Source: Oscillospiraceae bacterium
GTDB taxonomy: Bacteria > Bacillota > Clostridia > Oscillospirales > Acutalibacteraceae
DNA: 64,000 nt
Reading direction: 5' to 3'
Assembly (NCBI GenBank): GCA_015065545.1
Contig: SVQA01000001.1
Span: forward strand, 1-64,000
Shown here: piece by piece, positions 35,132 through 43,686 of the stretch
Layout: each line of letters begins with the position of its first letter
Numbering within the stretch: the first letter of the stretch is position 1
The notes under the pieces: generated by a model
Seen by the model: only the letters and a program-made list of their open reading frames with translations
Databases searched by the model: none
Told to the model about the DNA's origin: nothing
Translations under genes and position numbers: made by a program

Positions 35132-35164
35132 AAAAAAGCCCGTCCAATCCGGACGGGCTTTTTT
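35132..35164. terminator. Bidirectional terminator between rnpB and pncB
   Basis: AAAAAAGCCCGTCC / GGACGGGCTTTTTT, perfect stem with loop AATCC; it ends both converging transcripts. Confidence 0.92.
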
Positions 35165-35174
35165 CTGTGTATTG

Positions 35175-36626
35175 TTATTTTTTGCCTTTATTAAGTAATT
35201 CGTTTTTAATATCCCAAAGCTTTTGAGAAAGGTCTACATAGTAGGTATGAGGATTCTCAAATCTGATTACCTCATCCCAAAGAGTTTCCATCTGTCTTTG
35301 GCAGTACTTCTTAATTGTAGTAATATCTGGCATTTCTTCTATAAGCTTGCCGTTTTCGATGTATTTTTTTCTGATGTCTACTGCCTTGAAGTTTTCAATA
35401 GTTTTACGCTTCCAAGTGTTCTGAGGATCGAATATTTCATAAGGCTTTGTATCATCAATCACTTCATCGTTTAAAGTGATAACATCTGCAATGGATTTGC
35501 CTGTTTCCAAATCATAAAGTCTGTAAAGCTTTTTGAAACAAGGGGTTGTAATCTTACCTACATTTTCGCTGATTTTAATTTTTGGCGTAATATTTCCATC
35601 TTTTTCTGTAGCAACAAGCTTATAAACACCACCGAAAACGGGGGAGGAAGAAGAGGTTATTAATCTTTCGCCAACGCCGTAAAGGTCGACTCTTGCACCC
35701 TGAATCTGCATATCACGGATGATATATTCATCAAGGGAATTTGATGCACAAATCTTACAATCCTCATAGCCTGCTTCGTCGAGAAGCTTTCTTGCTTTCT
35801 TTGAAAGGTATGTAATATCACCGCTGTCGATTCTGATACCCTTAGGTCTTATTCCCATAGGCTTGAGTACATCATCAAATACCTTTATAGCATTTGGAAC
35901 GCCGCTTTTAAGTGTGTTATATGTATCAACAAGAAGGGTGCAGTTATTAGGATAAAGTTTAGCGTAAGCGGCAAAAGCTTCGTATTCTGTGTCAAATGAC
36001 TGAATCCAAGAGTGAGCCATAGTTCCCAGTGCAGGTACTCCGAAATCTCTTTCGCAGATTGTGCAGGCTGTACCGCAACATCCGCCGATATATGCTGCTC
36101 TTGCACCGTAAATTGCACCGTCAAAGCCCTGTGCACGACGAGAGCCGAATTCCATAACAGATCTGCCTTCAGCAGCTCGAGCAAGTCTGTTGGCCTTTGT
36201 TGCAATAAGGCTCTGATGATTTATTGAGAGTAGAATCATTGTTTCTATAAACTGTGCCTGAATAAGAGGACCTTTAACAGTTACAATTGGTTCACCCGGA
36301 AAAATAGGTGTTCCTTCAGGAACAGCCCATACATCGCATTCAAGCTTAAAATTCCTGAGGTATTCAAGGAATGCTTCAGAGAATATACCTTTAGTTCTTA
36401 AAAATTCAATATCTTCATCTGTGAATTTAAGGTTGGTAAGGTATTCAACCATCTGTTCAACACCAGCCATAATTGCATAGCCGCCTTTGTCGGGGTTTGT
36501 GCGGTAGAACATATCAAAATAGGCAATTCGATCCTTGTGGTCACATTCGAAGTATCCGCCTGCCATTGTAAGCTCATAAAAATCAGTTAGCAGAGTCAAG
36601 TTTCTGCCTTTTAAATTATTGCTCAT
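35175..36626 (-). CDS. pncB: Nicotinate phosphoribosyltransferase
   Basis: Makes nicotinate mononucleotide from nicotinate and PRPP in NAD salvage. The 483-residue protein begins with NLTLLTDFYELTMAGGYF, and has EFGSRRAQGFDGAIYGARAAYIGG and GIRIDSGDITYLSKKAR. Length is normal for the Gram-positive type. It starts at ATG after AGGAGG. nadD at 57.1 kb acts on its product, so salvage of NAD is represented twice in the window, though unlinked. Confidence 0.95.
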   Translation of the reverse strand: MSNNLKGRNLTLLTDFYELTMAGGYFECDHKDRIAYFDMFYRTNPDKGGYAIMAGVEQMVEYLTNLKFTDEDIEFLRTKGIFSEAFLEYLRNFKLECDVWAVPEGTPIFPGEPIVTVKGPLIQAQFIETMILLSINHQSLIATKANRLARAAEGRSVMEFGSRRAQGFDGAIYGARAAYIGGCCGTACTICERDFGVPALGTMAHSWIQSFDTEYEAFAAYAKLYPNNCTLLVDTYNTLKSGVPNAIKVFDDVLKPMGIRPKGIRIDSGDITYLSKKARKLLDEAGYEDCKICASNSLDEYIIRDMQIQGARVDLYGVGERLITSSSSPVFGGVYKLVATEKDGNITPKIKISENVGKITTPCFKKLYRLYDLETGKSIADVITLNDEVIDDTKPYEIFDPQNTWKRKTIENFKAVDIRKKYIENGKLIEEMPDITTIKKYCQRQMETLWDEVIRFENPHTYYVDLSQKLWDIKNELLNKGKK

Positions 36627-36672
36627 GGTAATTCCTCCTGTGGTTGGATTAGTATAATAATTACAATTATAT

Positions 36673-36701
36673 ATAATATACCTAATATATCAATTTGTCA
36701 A
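36673..36701 (-). promoter_or_regulatory. Promoter of pncB
   Basis: Minus strand TTGACA, 17 bases, TATTAT, 46 bases before the ATG. The remaining AT-rich sequence to 36786 shows no gene. Confidence 0.7.
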
Positions 36702-36786
36702 ACTAAAGTGAAAAATTATTTTTTACTTATTTGTAACAGTGATTAACAAAATATTTCAATTTTTTAATTTTATTTACAAAAAAGGC

Positions 36787-36815
36787 TTGTTTTTTTTCGA
36801 ATATGGTATTATAAT
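36787..36815 (+). promoter_or_regulatory. Promoter of the small HTH gene
   Basis: TTGTTT, 17 bases, TATAAT; a 90-base leader separates it from the start codon. Confidence 0.6.
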
Positions 36816-36907
36816 GGTTTCACGCAAAAAAAATAATGTCACTTTGGAATTCTAATTCAGAATTATAAATCCCTTGTTTTTTAATATATTTTGTTGGGAG
36901 AATTGGT

Positions 36908-37156
36908 ATGAGACTTCGTAAACAAGAACTCGGCGACCGAAATCTTATCGGTGCAAGAGTTGAGGCAGCAAGAAAAAAACGCGGTATGAAGCAGAAGGAA
37001 CTTTTAGCTCAGCTTCAGGTAAACGGCGTTGATATGAACGCTTCAGGACTTTCAAAACTTGAAGGTCAGATTCGTTATGTAACTGACGTTGAGTTGGTTG
37101 CACTTGCAGATATTCTTGAAGTTTCTGTTGATTATCTTCTTGGCAGAACCAAGTGA
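36908..37156 (+). CDS. Small XRE-family helix-turn-helix protein
   Basis: An 82-residue protein that is essentially one HTH_3 domain: LIGARVEAARKKRGMKQKELLAQL (first helices), ASGLSKLEGQIRYVTDVELVALADIL (recognition and following helices), ending VSVDYLLGRTK. There is no sensor or oligomerisation domain. It is monocistronic, with promoter and terminator, and no toxin or phage gene is adjacent. Its target is unknown; autoregulation is possible. Confidence 0.88.
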   Translation: MRLRKQELGDRNLIGARVEAARKKRGMKQKELLAQLQVNGVDMNASGLSKLEGQIRYVTDVELVALADILEVSVDYLLGRTK

Positions 37157-37176
37157 TAGCTTATATTTCGCTTTTT

Positions 37177-37207
37177 AGCAGACGGTATATAGCCGTCTGC
37201 TTTTTGT
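37177..37207 (+). terminator. Terminator after the small HTH gene
   Basis: Perfect 9-bp stem AGCAGACGG / CCGTCTGCT, then TTTTGTTTTT. Confidence 0.85.
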
Positions 37208-37231
37208 TTTTATAAATATTTTCTTTTATTA

Positions 37232-37260
37232 TTGAATTTTAAGCAAAAGAATAGTATTAT
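37232..37260 (+). promoter_or_regulatory. Promoter of murD
   Basis: TTGAAT, 17 bases, TATTAT, 49 bases before the ATG. Confidence 0.6.
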
Positions 37261-37309
37261 ATTATAGTTTAAAGTTAATCTGTAAAATTTTTCGGTTGGA
37301 GGATTTTAT

Positions 37310-38698
37310 ATGACAAATAAAATTCAGGAATATTTCGACTCTGTTCGCGGTAAAAAAATCGCTTTTATCGGTCTGGGTCGAACCAATCTTCCTCTTATAA
37401 AAATGTTCTGTGATGCAGGTGCGAATGTCTATGCCTGCGATTCAAAGTCTGCATTACAGCTTGGTGAATGTGCAGAAGCTGCAAAGGGCTACGGTGCTAT
37501 TCTTTCTCTTGGAGAGGATTATCTTTCGTCATTGAATGTGGATGTAGTCTTTCGCACACCCGGAATGAATTATAATCACCCTGAGCTTGTTAAAATGCGT
37601 GAAAACGGTGTTGTTGTAACTTCCGAAATGGAGCTTTTCTTTGAGCTTTGCCCTTGTAAGATTGTTGCTGTAACAGGCTCCGATGGCAAAACTACAACTA
37701 CAACCATTATTTCTGAGCTTTTAAAGAAGCAGGGATATAACGTTCATCTTGGCGGTAACATCGGTAATCCTCTTGTTCCGGAAATTTTTGATATTAAGAA
37801 AAATGATTTTGCTGTAGTTGAGCTTTCCAGCTTCCAGCTTATTTCTATGAAGAATAGCCCAGATGTTTCTGTAGTTACAAATGTTACTCCCAATCATCTT
37901 GATGTTCATAAAGATATGCAGGAATATATAGATGCAAAGAAAAACATTGTTTTGTATCAAAACTTTGAGAATCGTACGGTTTTGAATTTAGCTGATGAGA
38001 TTTCATCTTCATTTGAAAAATATACAGAAGCTCAAGTGTTTAAGTTCTCTCGTACACAAAAGGTAACAAAGGGAACGTATTTAGAAAACGGTGTTATCTG
38101 CTTTACAGACGGCAATGTTTCTGAAGAAGTGCTGGATTTAAAGGATATTGTTATTCCGGGACTTCACAATGTCGAAAATTTTATGGCGGCTATCTGTGCT
38201 GTTAAAGAATTTGTTAATAATGATACAATTCGCTATGTTGCTCGGACATTTCAGGGTGTAGCTCACAGGGCTCAGTTTGTCCGTGAGCTTGAAGGAGTAA
38301 GGTATTATAACGATTCTATCGCGTCTTCTCCGACTCGTACTGCCCGAGGTATGCTCTCTTTGTTTGAGCAGAAGATAATACTCATTTGTGGCGGATATGA
38401 TAAGAATATTCCTTATGAGCCCTTAGGTCCTGTGATTTGCTCAAAGGTTAAAACTCTTATACTTATAGGCAAAACTGCTCCAAAAATTGAAGCTGCTGTA
38501 AAAAGTTCCGAGAATTATGCAGAGAATTCTCCCGAGATCTATAATGCCAAGACTATGGAAGAAGCAGTAAATCTTGCTCATTCTTTATCAGTATCAGGTG
38601 ATATAGTTTCTCTTTCTCCTGCTTCCGCAAGCTTTGATATGTACAAGGATTTTGAGGCAAGAGGAAATCACTTTATGTCCCTTGTAAACAGCCTTTGA
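37310..38698 (+). CDS. murD: UDP-N-acetylmuramoylalanine--D-glutamate ligase
   Basis: Adds D-glutamate to UDP-MurNAc-L-Ala in peptidoglycan synthesis. The 462-residue protein has an N-terminal nucleotide-binding domain (FIGLGRTNLPLIKMF), the ATP loop VTGSDGKTTTT near residue 121, and the Mur ligase C-terminal domain with NDSIASSPTRT and CGGYDKNIPYEPL. GGAGG precedes the ATG. It is outside the usual dcw cluster. A GNAT gene follows after three bases. Confidence 0.96.
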   Translation: MTNKIQEYFDSVRGKKIAFIGLGRTNLPLIKMFCDAGANVYACDSKSALQLGECAEAAKGYGAILSLGEDYLSSLNVDVVFRTPGMNYNHPELVKMRENGVVVTSEMELFFELCPCKIVAVTGSDGKTTTTTIISELLKKQGYNVHLGGNIGNPLVPEIFDIKKNDFAVVELSSFQLISMKNSPDVSVVTNVTPNHLDVHKDMQEYIDAKKNIVLYQNFENRTVLNLADEISSSFEKYTEAQVFKFSRTQKVTKGTYLENGVICFTDGNVSEEVLDLKDIVIPGLHNVENFMAAICAVKEFVNNDTIRYVARTFQGVAHRAQFVRELEGVRYYNDSIASSPTRTARGMLSLFEQKIILICGGYDKNIPYEPLGPVICSKVKTLILIGKTAPKIEAAVKSSENYAENSPEIYNAKTMEEAVNLAHSLSVSGDIVSLSPASASFDMYKDFEARGNHFMSLVNSL

Positions 38699-38701
38699 TG
38701 T

Positions 38702-39442
38702 ATGATCAGCTTATGTAATGATAAAATAGTCTTGCTGAACAGTTTGGATTGTTTTAAGGATTCTGCTTTTATCCGTGAAAATATTAGATTGTATCTGCTT
38801 TCTTATGGAACAAAATATGATTTCTGTCAGTTTTTTCTTCAGTATTGTGATGAAAATAATTCTGTGACTTCTGTAGTAATGCGATATAATTCTCAGGTTT
38901 ATGCATTGCTTGGAGATAAGTGCATTGATGAATCGGTATCTTTTATCAGCGGTTTTACAGATTGTGAGATTATCGTTGATAATTCGCTATTCAATGAGTA
39001 CTTCAAGGCTGAAACCTGCTATGTGATGCATAAACGTGGCATTAAGAGTAAGAATGATTGTGTTAAAATTAAACTTGCAGAAAGTGCAAGTTCTGTCGCA
39101 AAACTTGTAACTAAAGACTACGAAAAAGAAAAGGCAGACGATTTCTTTTTGAATACCGCTCATCAGATGCGTCATGGTTTTCTGTCTGTAGCAGGTTTTT
39201 ATGAAGACGATAAGCTTGTTTCTGTAGTTTCTTTTTCTGATTCTTCCTTGGAATTTTCTCTTGTGCCTTTTGTTTTTACAGATAATTATTTCCGCGGAAA
39301 AGGTATTGCATCAAAGCTCTTATCTTTTGTATGTCAGGATTCAAAGAAAAACTATGTTTTGCTTTGCCAAAAGCACAACGTAGAATTTTATAAAAAATGC
39401 GGATTTGAGCAGAAGGAACTCTGCTACAGATTTATATTGTGA
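38702..39442 (+). CDS. GNAT-family N-acetyltransferase
   Basis: A 246-residue protein. The C-terminal half is a GNAT fold with VPFVFTDNYFRGKGIASKLL (acetyl-CoA loop, RGKGIA) and CQKHNVEFYKKCGF. The N-terminal ~110 residues look like a second, degenerate GNAT-like domain. The substrate is unknown. It lies three bases after murD and overlaps the next reading frame only by its stop; a cell-wall or amino-acid substrate is a guess from position. Confidence 0.82.
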   Translation: MISLCNDKIVLLNSLDCFKDSAFIRENIRLYLLSYGTKYDFCQFFLQYCDENNSVTSVVMRYNSQVYALLGDKCIDESVSFISGFTDCEIIVDNSLFNEYFKAETCYVMHKRGIKSKNDCVKIKLAESASSVAKLVTKDYEKEKADDFFLNTAHQMRHGFLSVAGFYEDDKLVSVVSFSDSSLEFSLVPFVFTDNYFRGKGIASKLLSFVCQDSKKNYVLLCQKHNVEFYKKCGFEQKELCYRFIL

Positions 39443-39450
39443 GGTTAAAA

Positions 39451-40707
39451 ATGTATAGATTTTTTAATGTTGACCATCGTATAAGATCAGCTTCCGAAAA
39501 AGCTCTTGAAATGTGTCGTGAACAATTCGAGAGAATTGACAGCATCCGTGAATATAATCAAATTAAAATGCTCAAAGCTTTTCAAGAAGCAAGGGTAAGT
39601 GAATCTATGTTTGGTGGCAGTAGCGGATATGGTTACGATGATAGGGGCAGAGATGCTCTTGATGCAGTATATGCCTATGCTTTCGATGCGGAGGACGCCC
39701 TTGTACGTCATAATTTTGTAAGTGGAACCCACGCGCTTGCTGTTGCACTTTTTGCTGTTTTACGTCCCGGTGATACTATGCTTTCGGTAGCGTCAACTCC
39801 CTATGATACTATTCGAGGTACAATCGGTATTAATTCTAATTATTCGGGTTCGCTCAAGGATTTCGGTATAAATTATGAAGAAGTTGATTTGAAGGAAGAC
39901 GGTTCTCTTGATTTTGATGCAATAGAGAAGAAGCTTTCAGAAAAACCCCGTATGGTTTATATTCAGCGTTCACGCGGCTATGAGCTTCGTCCTTCACTCT
40001 TATATGCTGATATAAAGAAAATTTGTGATTTATCAAAGAGGATTACTCCGGAATCTGTTATTATGCTCGATAACTGTTATGGTGAATTTGTTGAACTGGA
40101 ATCGCCTCATAAATGCGGCGTTGACCTTATGGGAGGTTCTATGATTAAGAATCCGGGTGGAGCAATTGCCAGAACAGGCGGCTATATCAGCGGAAGAAGA
40201 GATTTGGTTGAGATGGCGGCATTCCGTCTTACAACTCCCGGTACAGGCAAAGAACTGGGAGCAACCCTTGATACTCTTCGAGAGATGTTCTTAGGTGCAT
40301 ACAATGCTCCACACATTACCGGCGAAGCTGTTAAAACAGCTGTATTTTCGGCGGCATTGTTTGAGCTTCTCGGCTTTGGTACAACTCCTGCTTATAATGA
40401 GGAGAGGGGAGATATTATTCAAGTTCTTAAGCTTTCTTCAGCAGATGAGCTTGTTGAATTTTGTCGTGGAATACAGGCGGCTTCACCTGTTGACAGTTTT
40501 GTTGTTCCCGAACCCTCCGATATGCCCGGCTATGATTGCAAGGTTGTTATGGCTTCGGGTTCCTTCACACTCGGCTCTTCAATTGAGCTTTCCTGTGATG
40601 CTCCACTGCGTCCTCCTTACGCTGTTTGGCTTCAAGGTGCACACGATTTTGATGCGGGAAAACTTGGAATTATGCTTGCGGCTCAGAGGGTTATTGACCA
40701 TAAATAA
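39451..40707 (+). CDS. PLP-dependent methionine gamma-lyase family protein ('aluminium resistance' type)
   Basis: A 418-residue enzyme of the PF06838 family of fold-type I PLP proteins. Characteristic parts are FGGSSGYGYDDRGRDALD, FVSGTHALAVALFAVLRPGD, IMLDNCYGEF and SMIKNPGGAIARTGGY, where the lysine is the likely PLP ligand. The family is often labelled aluminium resistance from an old genetic observation; sulfur amino-acid lyase activity is more likely. GTGAGG at the end of the GNAT gene supports the ATG at 39451. A terminator follows. Confidence 0.88.
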   Translation: MYRFFNVDHRIRSASEKALEMCREQFERIDSIREYNQIKMLKAFQEARVSESMFGGSSGYGYDDRGRDALDAVYAYAFDAEDALVRHNFVSGTHALAVALFAVLRPGDTMLSVASTPYDTIRGTIGINSNYSGSLKDFGINYEEVDLKEDGSLDFDAIEKKLSEKPRMVYIQRSRGYELRPSLLYADIKKICDLSKRITPESVIMLDNCYGEFVELESPHKCGVDLMGGSMIKNPGGAIARTGGYISGRRDLVEMAAFRLTTPGTGKELGATLDTLREMFLGAYNAPHITGEAVKTAVFSAALFELLGFGTTPAYNEERGDIIQVLKLSSADELVEFCRGIQAASPVDSFVVPEPSDMPGYDCKVVMASGSFTLGSSIELSCDAPLRPPYAVWLQGAHDFDAGKLGIMLAAQRVIDHK

Positions 40708-40709
40708 AA

Positions 40710-40740
40710 AAACGGAGTGCAAAAAACACTCCGTTTTTTA
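40710..40740. terminator. Bidirectional terminator between the lyase and tadA genes
   Basis: AAAAAACGGAGTG / CACTCCGTTTTTT with an A-rich loop; serves both converging genes. Confidence 0.88.
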
Positions 40741-40749
40741 TGTTCTAAT

Positions 40750-41199
40750 TCAATTTTTTCGAATGCTTTTAAAGAAATCTGTTAATAGTTTTCTGCATTC
40801 ATCTTCCATAATACCGCCGTAACATTCGGGACTATGTATGTTTTTGAGCATAAAAAGCCTTGTTGCTGAGTCGCAAGCACCATAGTTAAGGTCGTAAGCG
40901 CCGAAAACAACCTTATCGATTTTTGCATTGATAATTGCTCCTGCACACATGGGACAAGGCTCTAAGGTAACATATAAATCACAACCGGTAAGATTATTGC
41001 TTTTAAGTTCTTTTGATGCATTTTCTATTGCAACAATTTCTGCATGTCGGGTAGGGGATTTTAGTTCTTCTGTGAAGTTCCTGCCTCCTGCTATGATTTT
41101 ATTATCCTTAACTATAACACAGCCTACAGGGATTTCTCCTTTTTTTAAACCTTCTTCTGCAAGGAGTAAGGCTTCTTTCATATAATCGTATCTGTCCAT
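40750..41199 (-). CDS. tadA: tRNA-specific adenosine deaminase TadA
   Basis: Deaminates A34 to inosine in tRNA-Arg(ACG). The 149-residue zinc enzyme has the HAE motif (H52, E54) and PCPMCAGA (81-88) with C82 and C85 as zinc ligands. Length and context are typical of TadA rather than cytidine or guanine deaminases. It is downstream of the CPBP protease gene by ten bases, probably on the same transcript. Confidence 0.94.
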   Translation of the reverse strand: MDRYDYMKEALLLAEEGLKKGEIPVGCVIVKDNKIIAGGRNFTEELKSPTRHAEIVAIENASKELKSNNLTGCDLYVTLEPCPMCAGAIINAKIDKVVFGAYDLNYGACDSATRLFMLKNIHSPECYGGIMEDECRKLLTDFFKSIRKN

Positions 41200-41209
41200 A
41201 ATTCACAAA

Positions 41210-42211
41210 TCAAAAAATATAGTTTATTGCTGTTTCTGCACATAAAAGTGTAATAGCGCCAATCATTATCGGGCTTTTAAAAATTGTTTTACAGATTATA
41301 CTTGATGATACATTTCCGTTATATCTGTTCAGTGATAAGAAACTGTGGTCTTTTCTGGAAATTTTCATCGCAGATATGAATGCCAAAATTGCAATTCCGA
41401 CAATAAAAACAGTTGAAAACATTACAGTTATGGCGGAATTTAATTCCCAAAGCTCTGTGTTTGTAGATAAAATACTGCTTATAACACTGTAAGCATTATT
41501 GATGAAATGAATAAGTATAGCAGGAAGCATTGAGTTTGTGTATACTACAGCCCAGCCAAGCACAAGTCCCACAATAAATGCAAAAGGAATTTGAACAAGA
41601 TTTGCATGGAACAAGCCAAAAATAAGGGCAGATACAAACACAGCTATACCATCACCGTATTTTCTTAGTGTTGACAAAATGGCACCGCGGAATAAAATTT
41701 CTTCGGATACAGCAGGTACTACAGCAACAGATATGAAATATACAAGAATTTCTAAATATGTACTGCTTTTTGATTCGCCTGCTGAAAAATTAAAATCAAA
41801 ACCAAGGGTCTGAGTTGTTTCCATAAACAGATTTGTCAAAAGATTTGAAACCATACATACAGAAAAACCTATGGCAATAATAGAAAATAGGGTGGATTTC
41901 TGAACTTTAGTAAAGGGAAGCTGATAGGATGTGCTCTCTTTTTTTATTAAAATAAAAAGCATTCCCGTAACACCGATTCCAATAAGGTTAATAAGTCCGC
42001 TGTATATGTTGTTTACAAGTGAGTCTGCACCTTGAAGTGAGTTGCTGCTTTGTACAAACAGTTTTAGAATATATGATAATCCGAGAGAAGTTGCAAAGAA
42101 GCTGAATGTAGCTATAATTGACATAAATCCTACAATATTTGCTTTATGTTTTAATCTTGTTAATTCTTCTTTGGAATCATCTGTAAATGTATTTGTGTTA
42201 AAATCATCCAT
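41210..42211 (-). CDS. CPBP-family intramembrane metalloprotease
   Basis: A 333-residue protein with about eight hydrophobic segments. The CPBP (Abi/Rce1-like) motifs are in order: EEILFRGAIL (paired glutamates), FGLFHANL and HFINNAYS. Roles in this family range from prenyl-protein cleavage to bacteriocin self-immunity; no bacteriocin gene is nearby. It is divergent from infC, and shares its transcript with tadA. Confidence 0.88.
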   Translation of the reverse strand: MDDFNTNTFTDDSKEELTRLKHKANIVGFMSIIATFSFFATSLGLSYILKLFVQSSNSLQGADSLVNNIYSGLINLIGIGVTGMLFILIKKESTSYQLPFTKVQKSTLFSIIAIGFSVCMVSNLLTNLFMETTQTLGFDFNFSAGESKSSTYLEILVYFISVAVVPAVSEEILFRGAILSTLRKYGDGIAVFVSALIFGLFHANLVQIPFAFIVGLVLGWAVVYTNSMLPAILIHFINNAYSVISSILSTNTELWELNSAITVMFSTVFIVGIAILAFISAMKISRKDHSFLSLNRYNGNVSSSIICKTIFKSPIMIGAITLLCAETAINYIF

Positions 42212-42241
42212 ACATAAACACTCCGTTATATTTTTCTCAAT

Positions 42242-42270
42242 ATTATATCATTTGTTATATGATTTTTCAA
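42242..42270 (-). promoter_or_regulatory. Promoter of the CPBP-tadA pair
   Basis: Minus strand TTGAAA, 17 bases, TATAAT, about 30 bases before the ATG. Confidence 0.65.
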
Positions 42271-42297
42271 TGAAATTTAGAAAATATCAAAAAAACC

Positions 42298-42326
42298 TTG
42301 ACAAATAAAAAGTTAGGGTATATAAT
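42298..42326 (+). promoter_or_regulatory. Promoter of the infC operon
   Basis: TTGACA, 17 bases, TATAAT: a consensus match, giving a leader of about 160 nt. Confidence 0.85.
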
Positions 42327-42332
42327 CTTTTG

Positions 42333-42492
42333 CGTACAATAAAGCAAGGCATAAAGCTTTCACCTGTGGGGTGTCGTCTGCACGGGTCAATATTTTCACA
42401 AATAATCATCTTTTGATTTAAGTGTAGTATTGTTATGCGGACGGAAGCTTTCTGTCCGCATTATTTTATATCATTTCTGGAGGTGCTTTAAC
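42333..42492 (+). promoter_or_regulatory. infC leader with terminator/antiterminator-like pairing
   Basis: The untranslated leader contains a terminator-like hairpin ATGCGGAC / GTCCGCAT (42435-42461) followed by TATTTTAT. An upstream segment GTCTGCA (42376-42382) can pair with TGCGGAC (42436-42442) of the same hairpin, so the two structures are mutually exclusive. This is the arrangement of attenuators ahead of infC-rpmI-rplT, where L20 or IF3 supply feeds back in Bacillus. The specific ligand here is inference. Confidence 0.6.
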
Positions 42493-43020
42493 ATTAGCAA
42501 GAAAGAAAAAGAAACCCTCATCAATGAGGATATCAGATGCGAAGAACTCAGAGTAATCGGTGCTGACGGATCACAGCTTGGAATTATGCCTACTGACAAA
42601 GCACAGAATCTCGCTATCGAGCAGAATCTCGATCTCGTACTTATTGCAGCACAGGCACAGCCTCCTGTTGCAAAGATTATGGACTTTGGTAAGTATCGTT
42701 TTGAGCAGGCCAAGCGTGAAAAAGAAGCTAAAAAAAATCAGAAGGTTATCAACATCAAGGAAATTCAGCTTTCACTGAATATCGACACTCATGATTTTGA
42801 TACCAAGCGTAACGCAGCAATTAAGTTCTTATCCAAAGGTGATAAGGTCAAGGTTTCTATTCGCTTCCGTGGTAGAGAAATGGGCCATTCACAATATGGT
42901 TACGATCTGATGGAGCGTTTTGCAGAAGGTTGTTCTGATGTTTCCAATATCGAGAAACCCGCAAAACTCGAGGGTCGCAATATGCTTATGTTCTTAGCCC
43001 CAAAACCGGTAAAATCATAA
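42493..43020 (+). CDS. infC: Translation initiation factor IF-3, AUU start
   Basis: IF-3 checks start codon and initiator tRNA on the 30S subunit. The 175-residue protein runs from [21 protein letters not shown] through the linker to the C-terminal domain ([19 protein letters not shown]). No ATG, GTG or TTG lies in frame between the ribosome binding site GGAGGTG (42479-42485) and the conserved N-terminus. The ATT at 42493, nine bases after GGAGG, is the only sensible start. AUU starts are known for infC in Escherichia coli and Geobacillus, where they allow IF-3 autoregulation. rpmI and rplT follow. Confidence 0.95.
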   Translation: MSKKEKETLINEDIRCEELRVIGADGSQLGIMPTDKAQNLAIEQNLDLVLIAAQAQPPVAKIMDFGKYRFEQAKREKEAKKNQKVINIKEIQLSLNIDTHDFDTKRNAAIKFLSKGDKVKVSIRFRGREMGHSQYGYDLMERFAEGCSDVSNIEKPAKLEGRNMLMFLAPKPVKS

Positions 43021-43036
43021 TAGGAGGATTTTTAAC

Positions 43037-43234
43037 ATGCCTAAAATTAAGACACACAGTGGTGCAAAAAAGCGTTTCAAGCTTTCCAAGAACGGTAAGG
43101 TAATCCGTGCTCATGCTAACAAGAGCCACATCCTTAACAAGAAGACAACAAAGCGTAAGAGAGGTCTTCGTAAGACAGCTGTTACTGATGTAACAAATGC
43201 ACGTCAGGCAAAGCGTCTCATCCCTTACAAGTAA
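43037..43234 (+). CDS. rpmI: 50S ribosomal protein L35
   Basis: A 65-residue basic protein with the L35 sequence [20 protein letters not shown] and a lysine/arginine-rich remainder. AGGAGG precedes the ATG 16 bases after infC. It is the middle gene of the conserved infC-rpmI-rplT operon. Confidence 0.98.
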   Translation: MPKIKTHSGAKKRFKLSKNGKVIRAHANKSHILNKKTTKRKRGLRKTAVTDVTNARQAKRLIPYK

Positions 43235-43265
43235 TTAAACTACAACTATTCGGAGGTAACATACA

Positions 43266-43616
43266 ATGGCAAGAGTAAAAGGCGCGATGATGACTCGCAA
43301 AAGAAGAAACAAGATATTAAAACTTGCTAAAGGCTACTATGGTGCAAAGAGCAGACACTTCAAGATGGCTAAACAGGCTGTTATGAAGTCCGGCAACTAT
43401 GCATACATCGGCAGAAAGCAGAGAAAGAGAGATTTCCGTCGTCTTTGGATCACTCGTATTTCTGCTGCTTGCAAACTTAACGGCACAAACTATTCTACAT
43501 TTATGAATGGTCTCAAGAAGGCAAACATCACTCTCAACCGTAAGATGCTTGCAGAGATCGCAGTATCTGATGCTGCAGCATTCACAAAGCTCGTAGAGCA
43601 GGTAGTATCTAAGTAA
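43266..43616 (+). CDS. rplT: 50S ribosomal protein L20
   Basis: A 116-residue assembly protein of the 50S subunit, beginning [20 protein letters not shown] with the conserved [20 protein letters not shown]. In Bacillus L20 binds its own leader to repress this operon. CGGAGG precedes the ATG; a terminator follows. Confidence 0.98.
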   Translation: MARVKGAMMTRKRRNKILKLAKGYYGAKSRHFKMAKQAVMKSGNYAYIGRKQRKRDFRRLWITRISAACKLNGTNYSTFMNGLKKANITLNRKMLAEIAVSDAAAFTKLVEQVVSK

Positions 43617-43622
43617 AAATCT

Positions 43623-43660
43623 AAAACTGCGTCTGTTTTTGCGGACGCAGTTTTGTTTTT
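43623..43660 (+). terminator. Terminator of the infC operon
   Basis: AAAACTGCGTC / GACGCAGTTTT stem followed by GTTTTT. Confidence 0.85.
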
Positions 43661-43686
43661 ATAATATATTTATTAGGATTTTTGAA

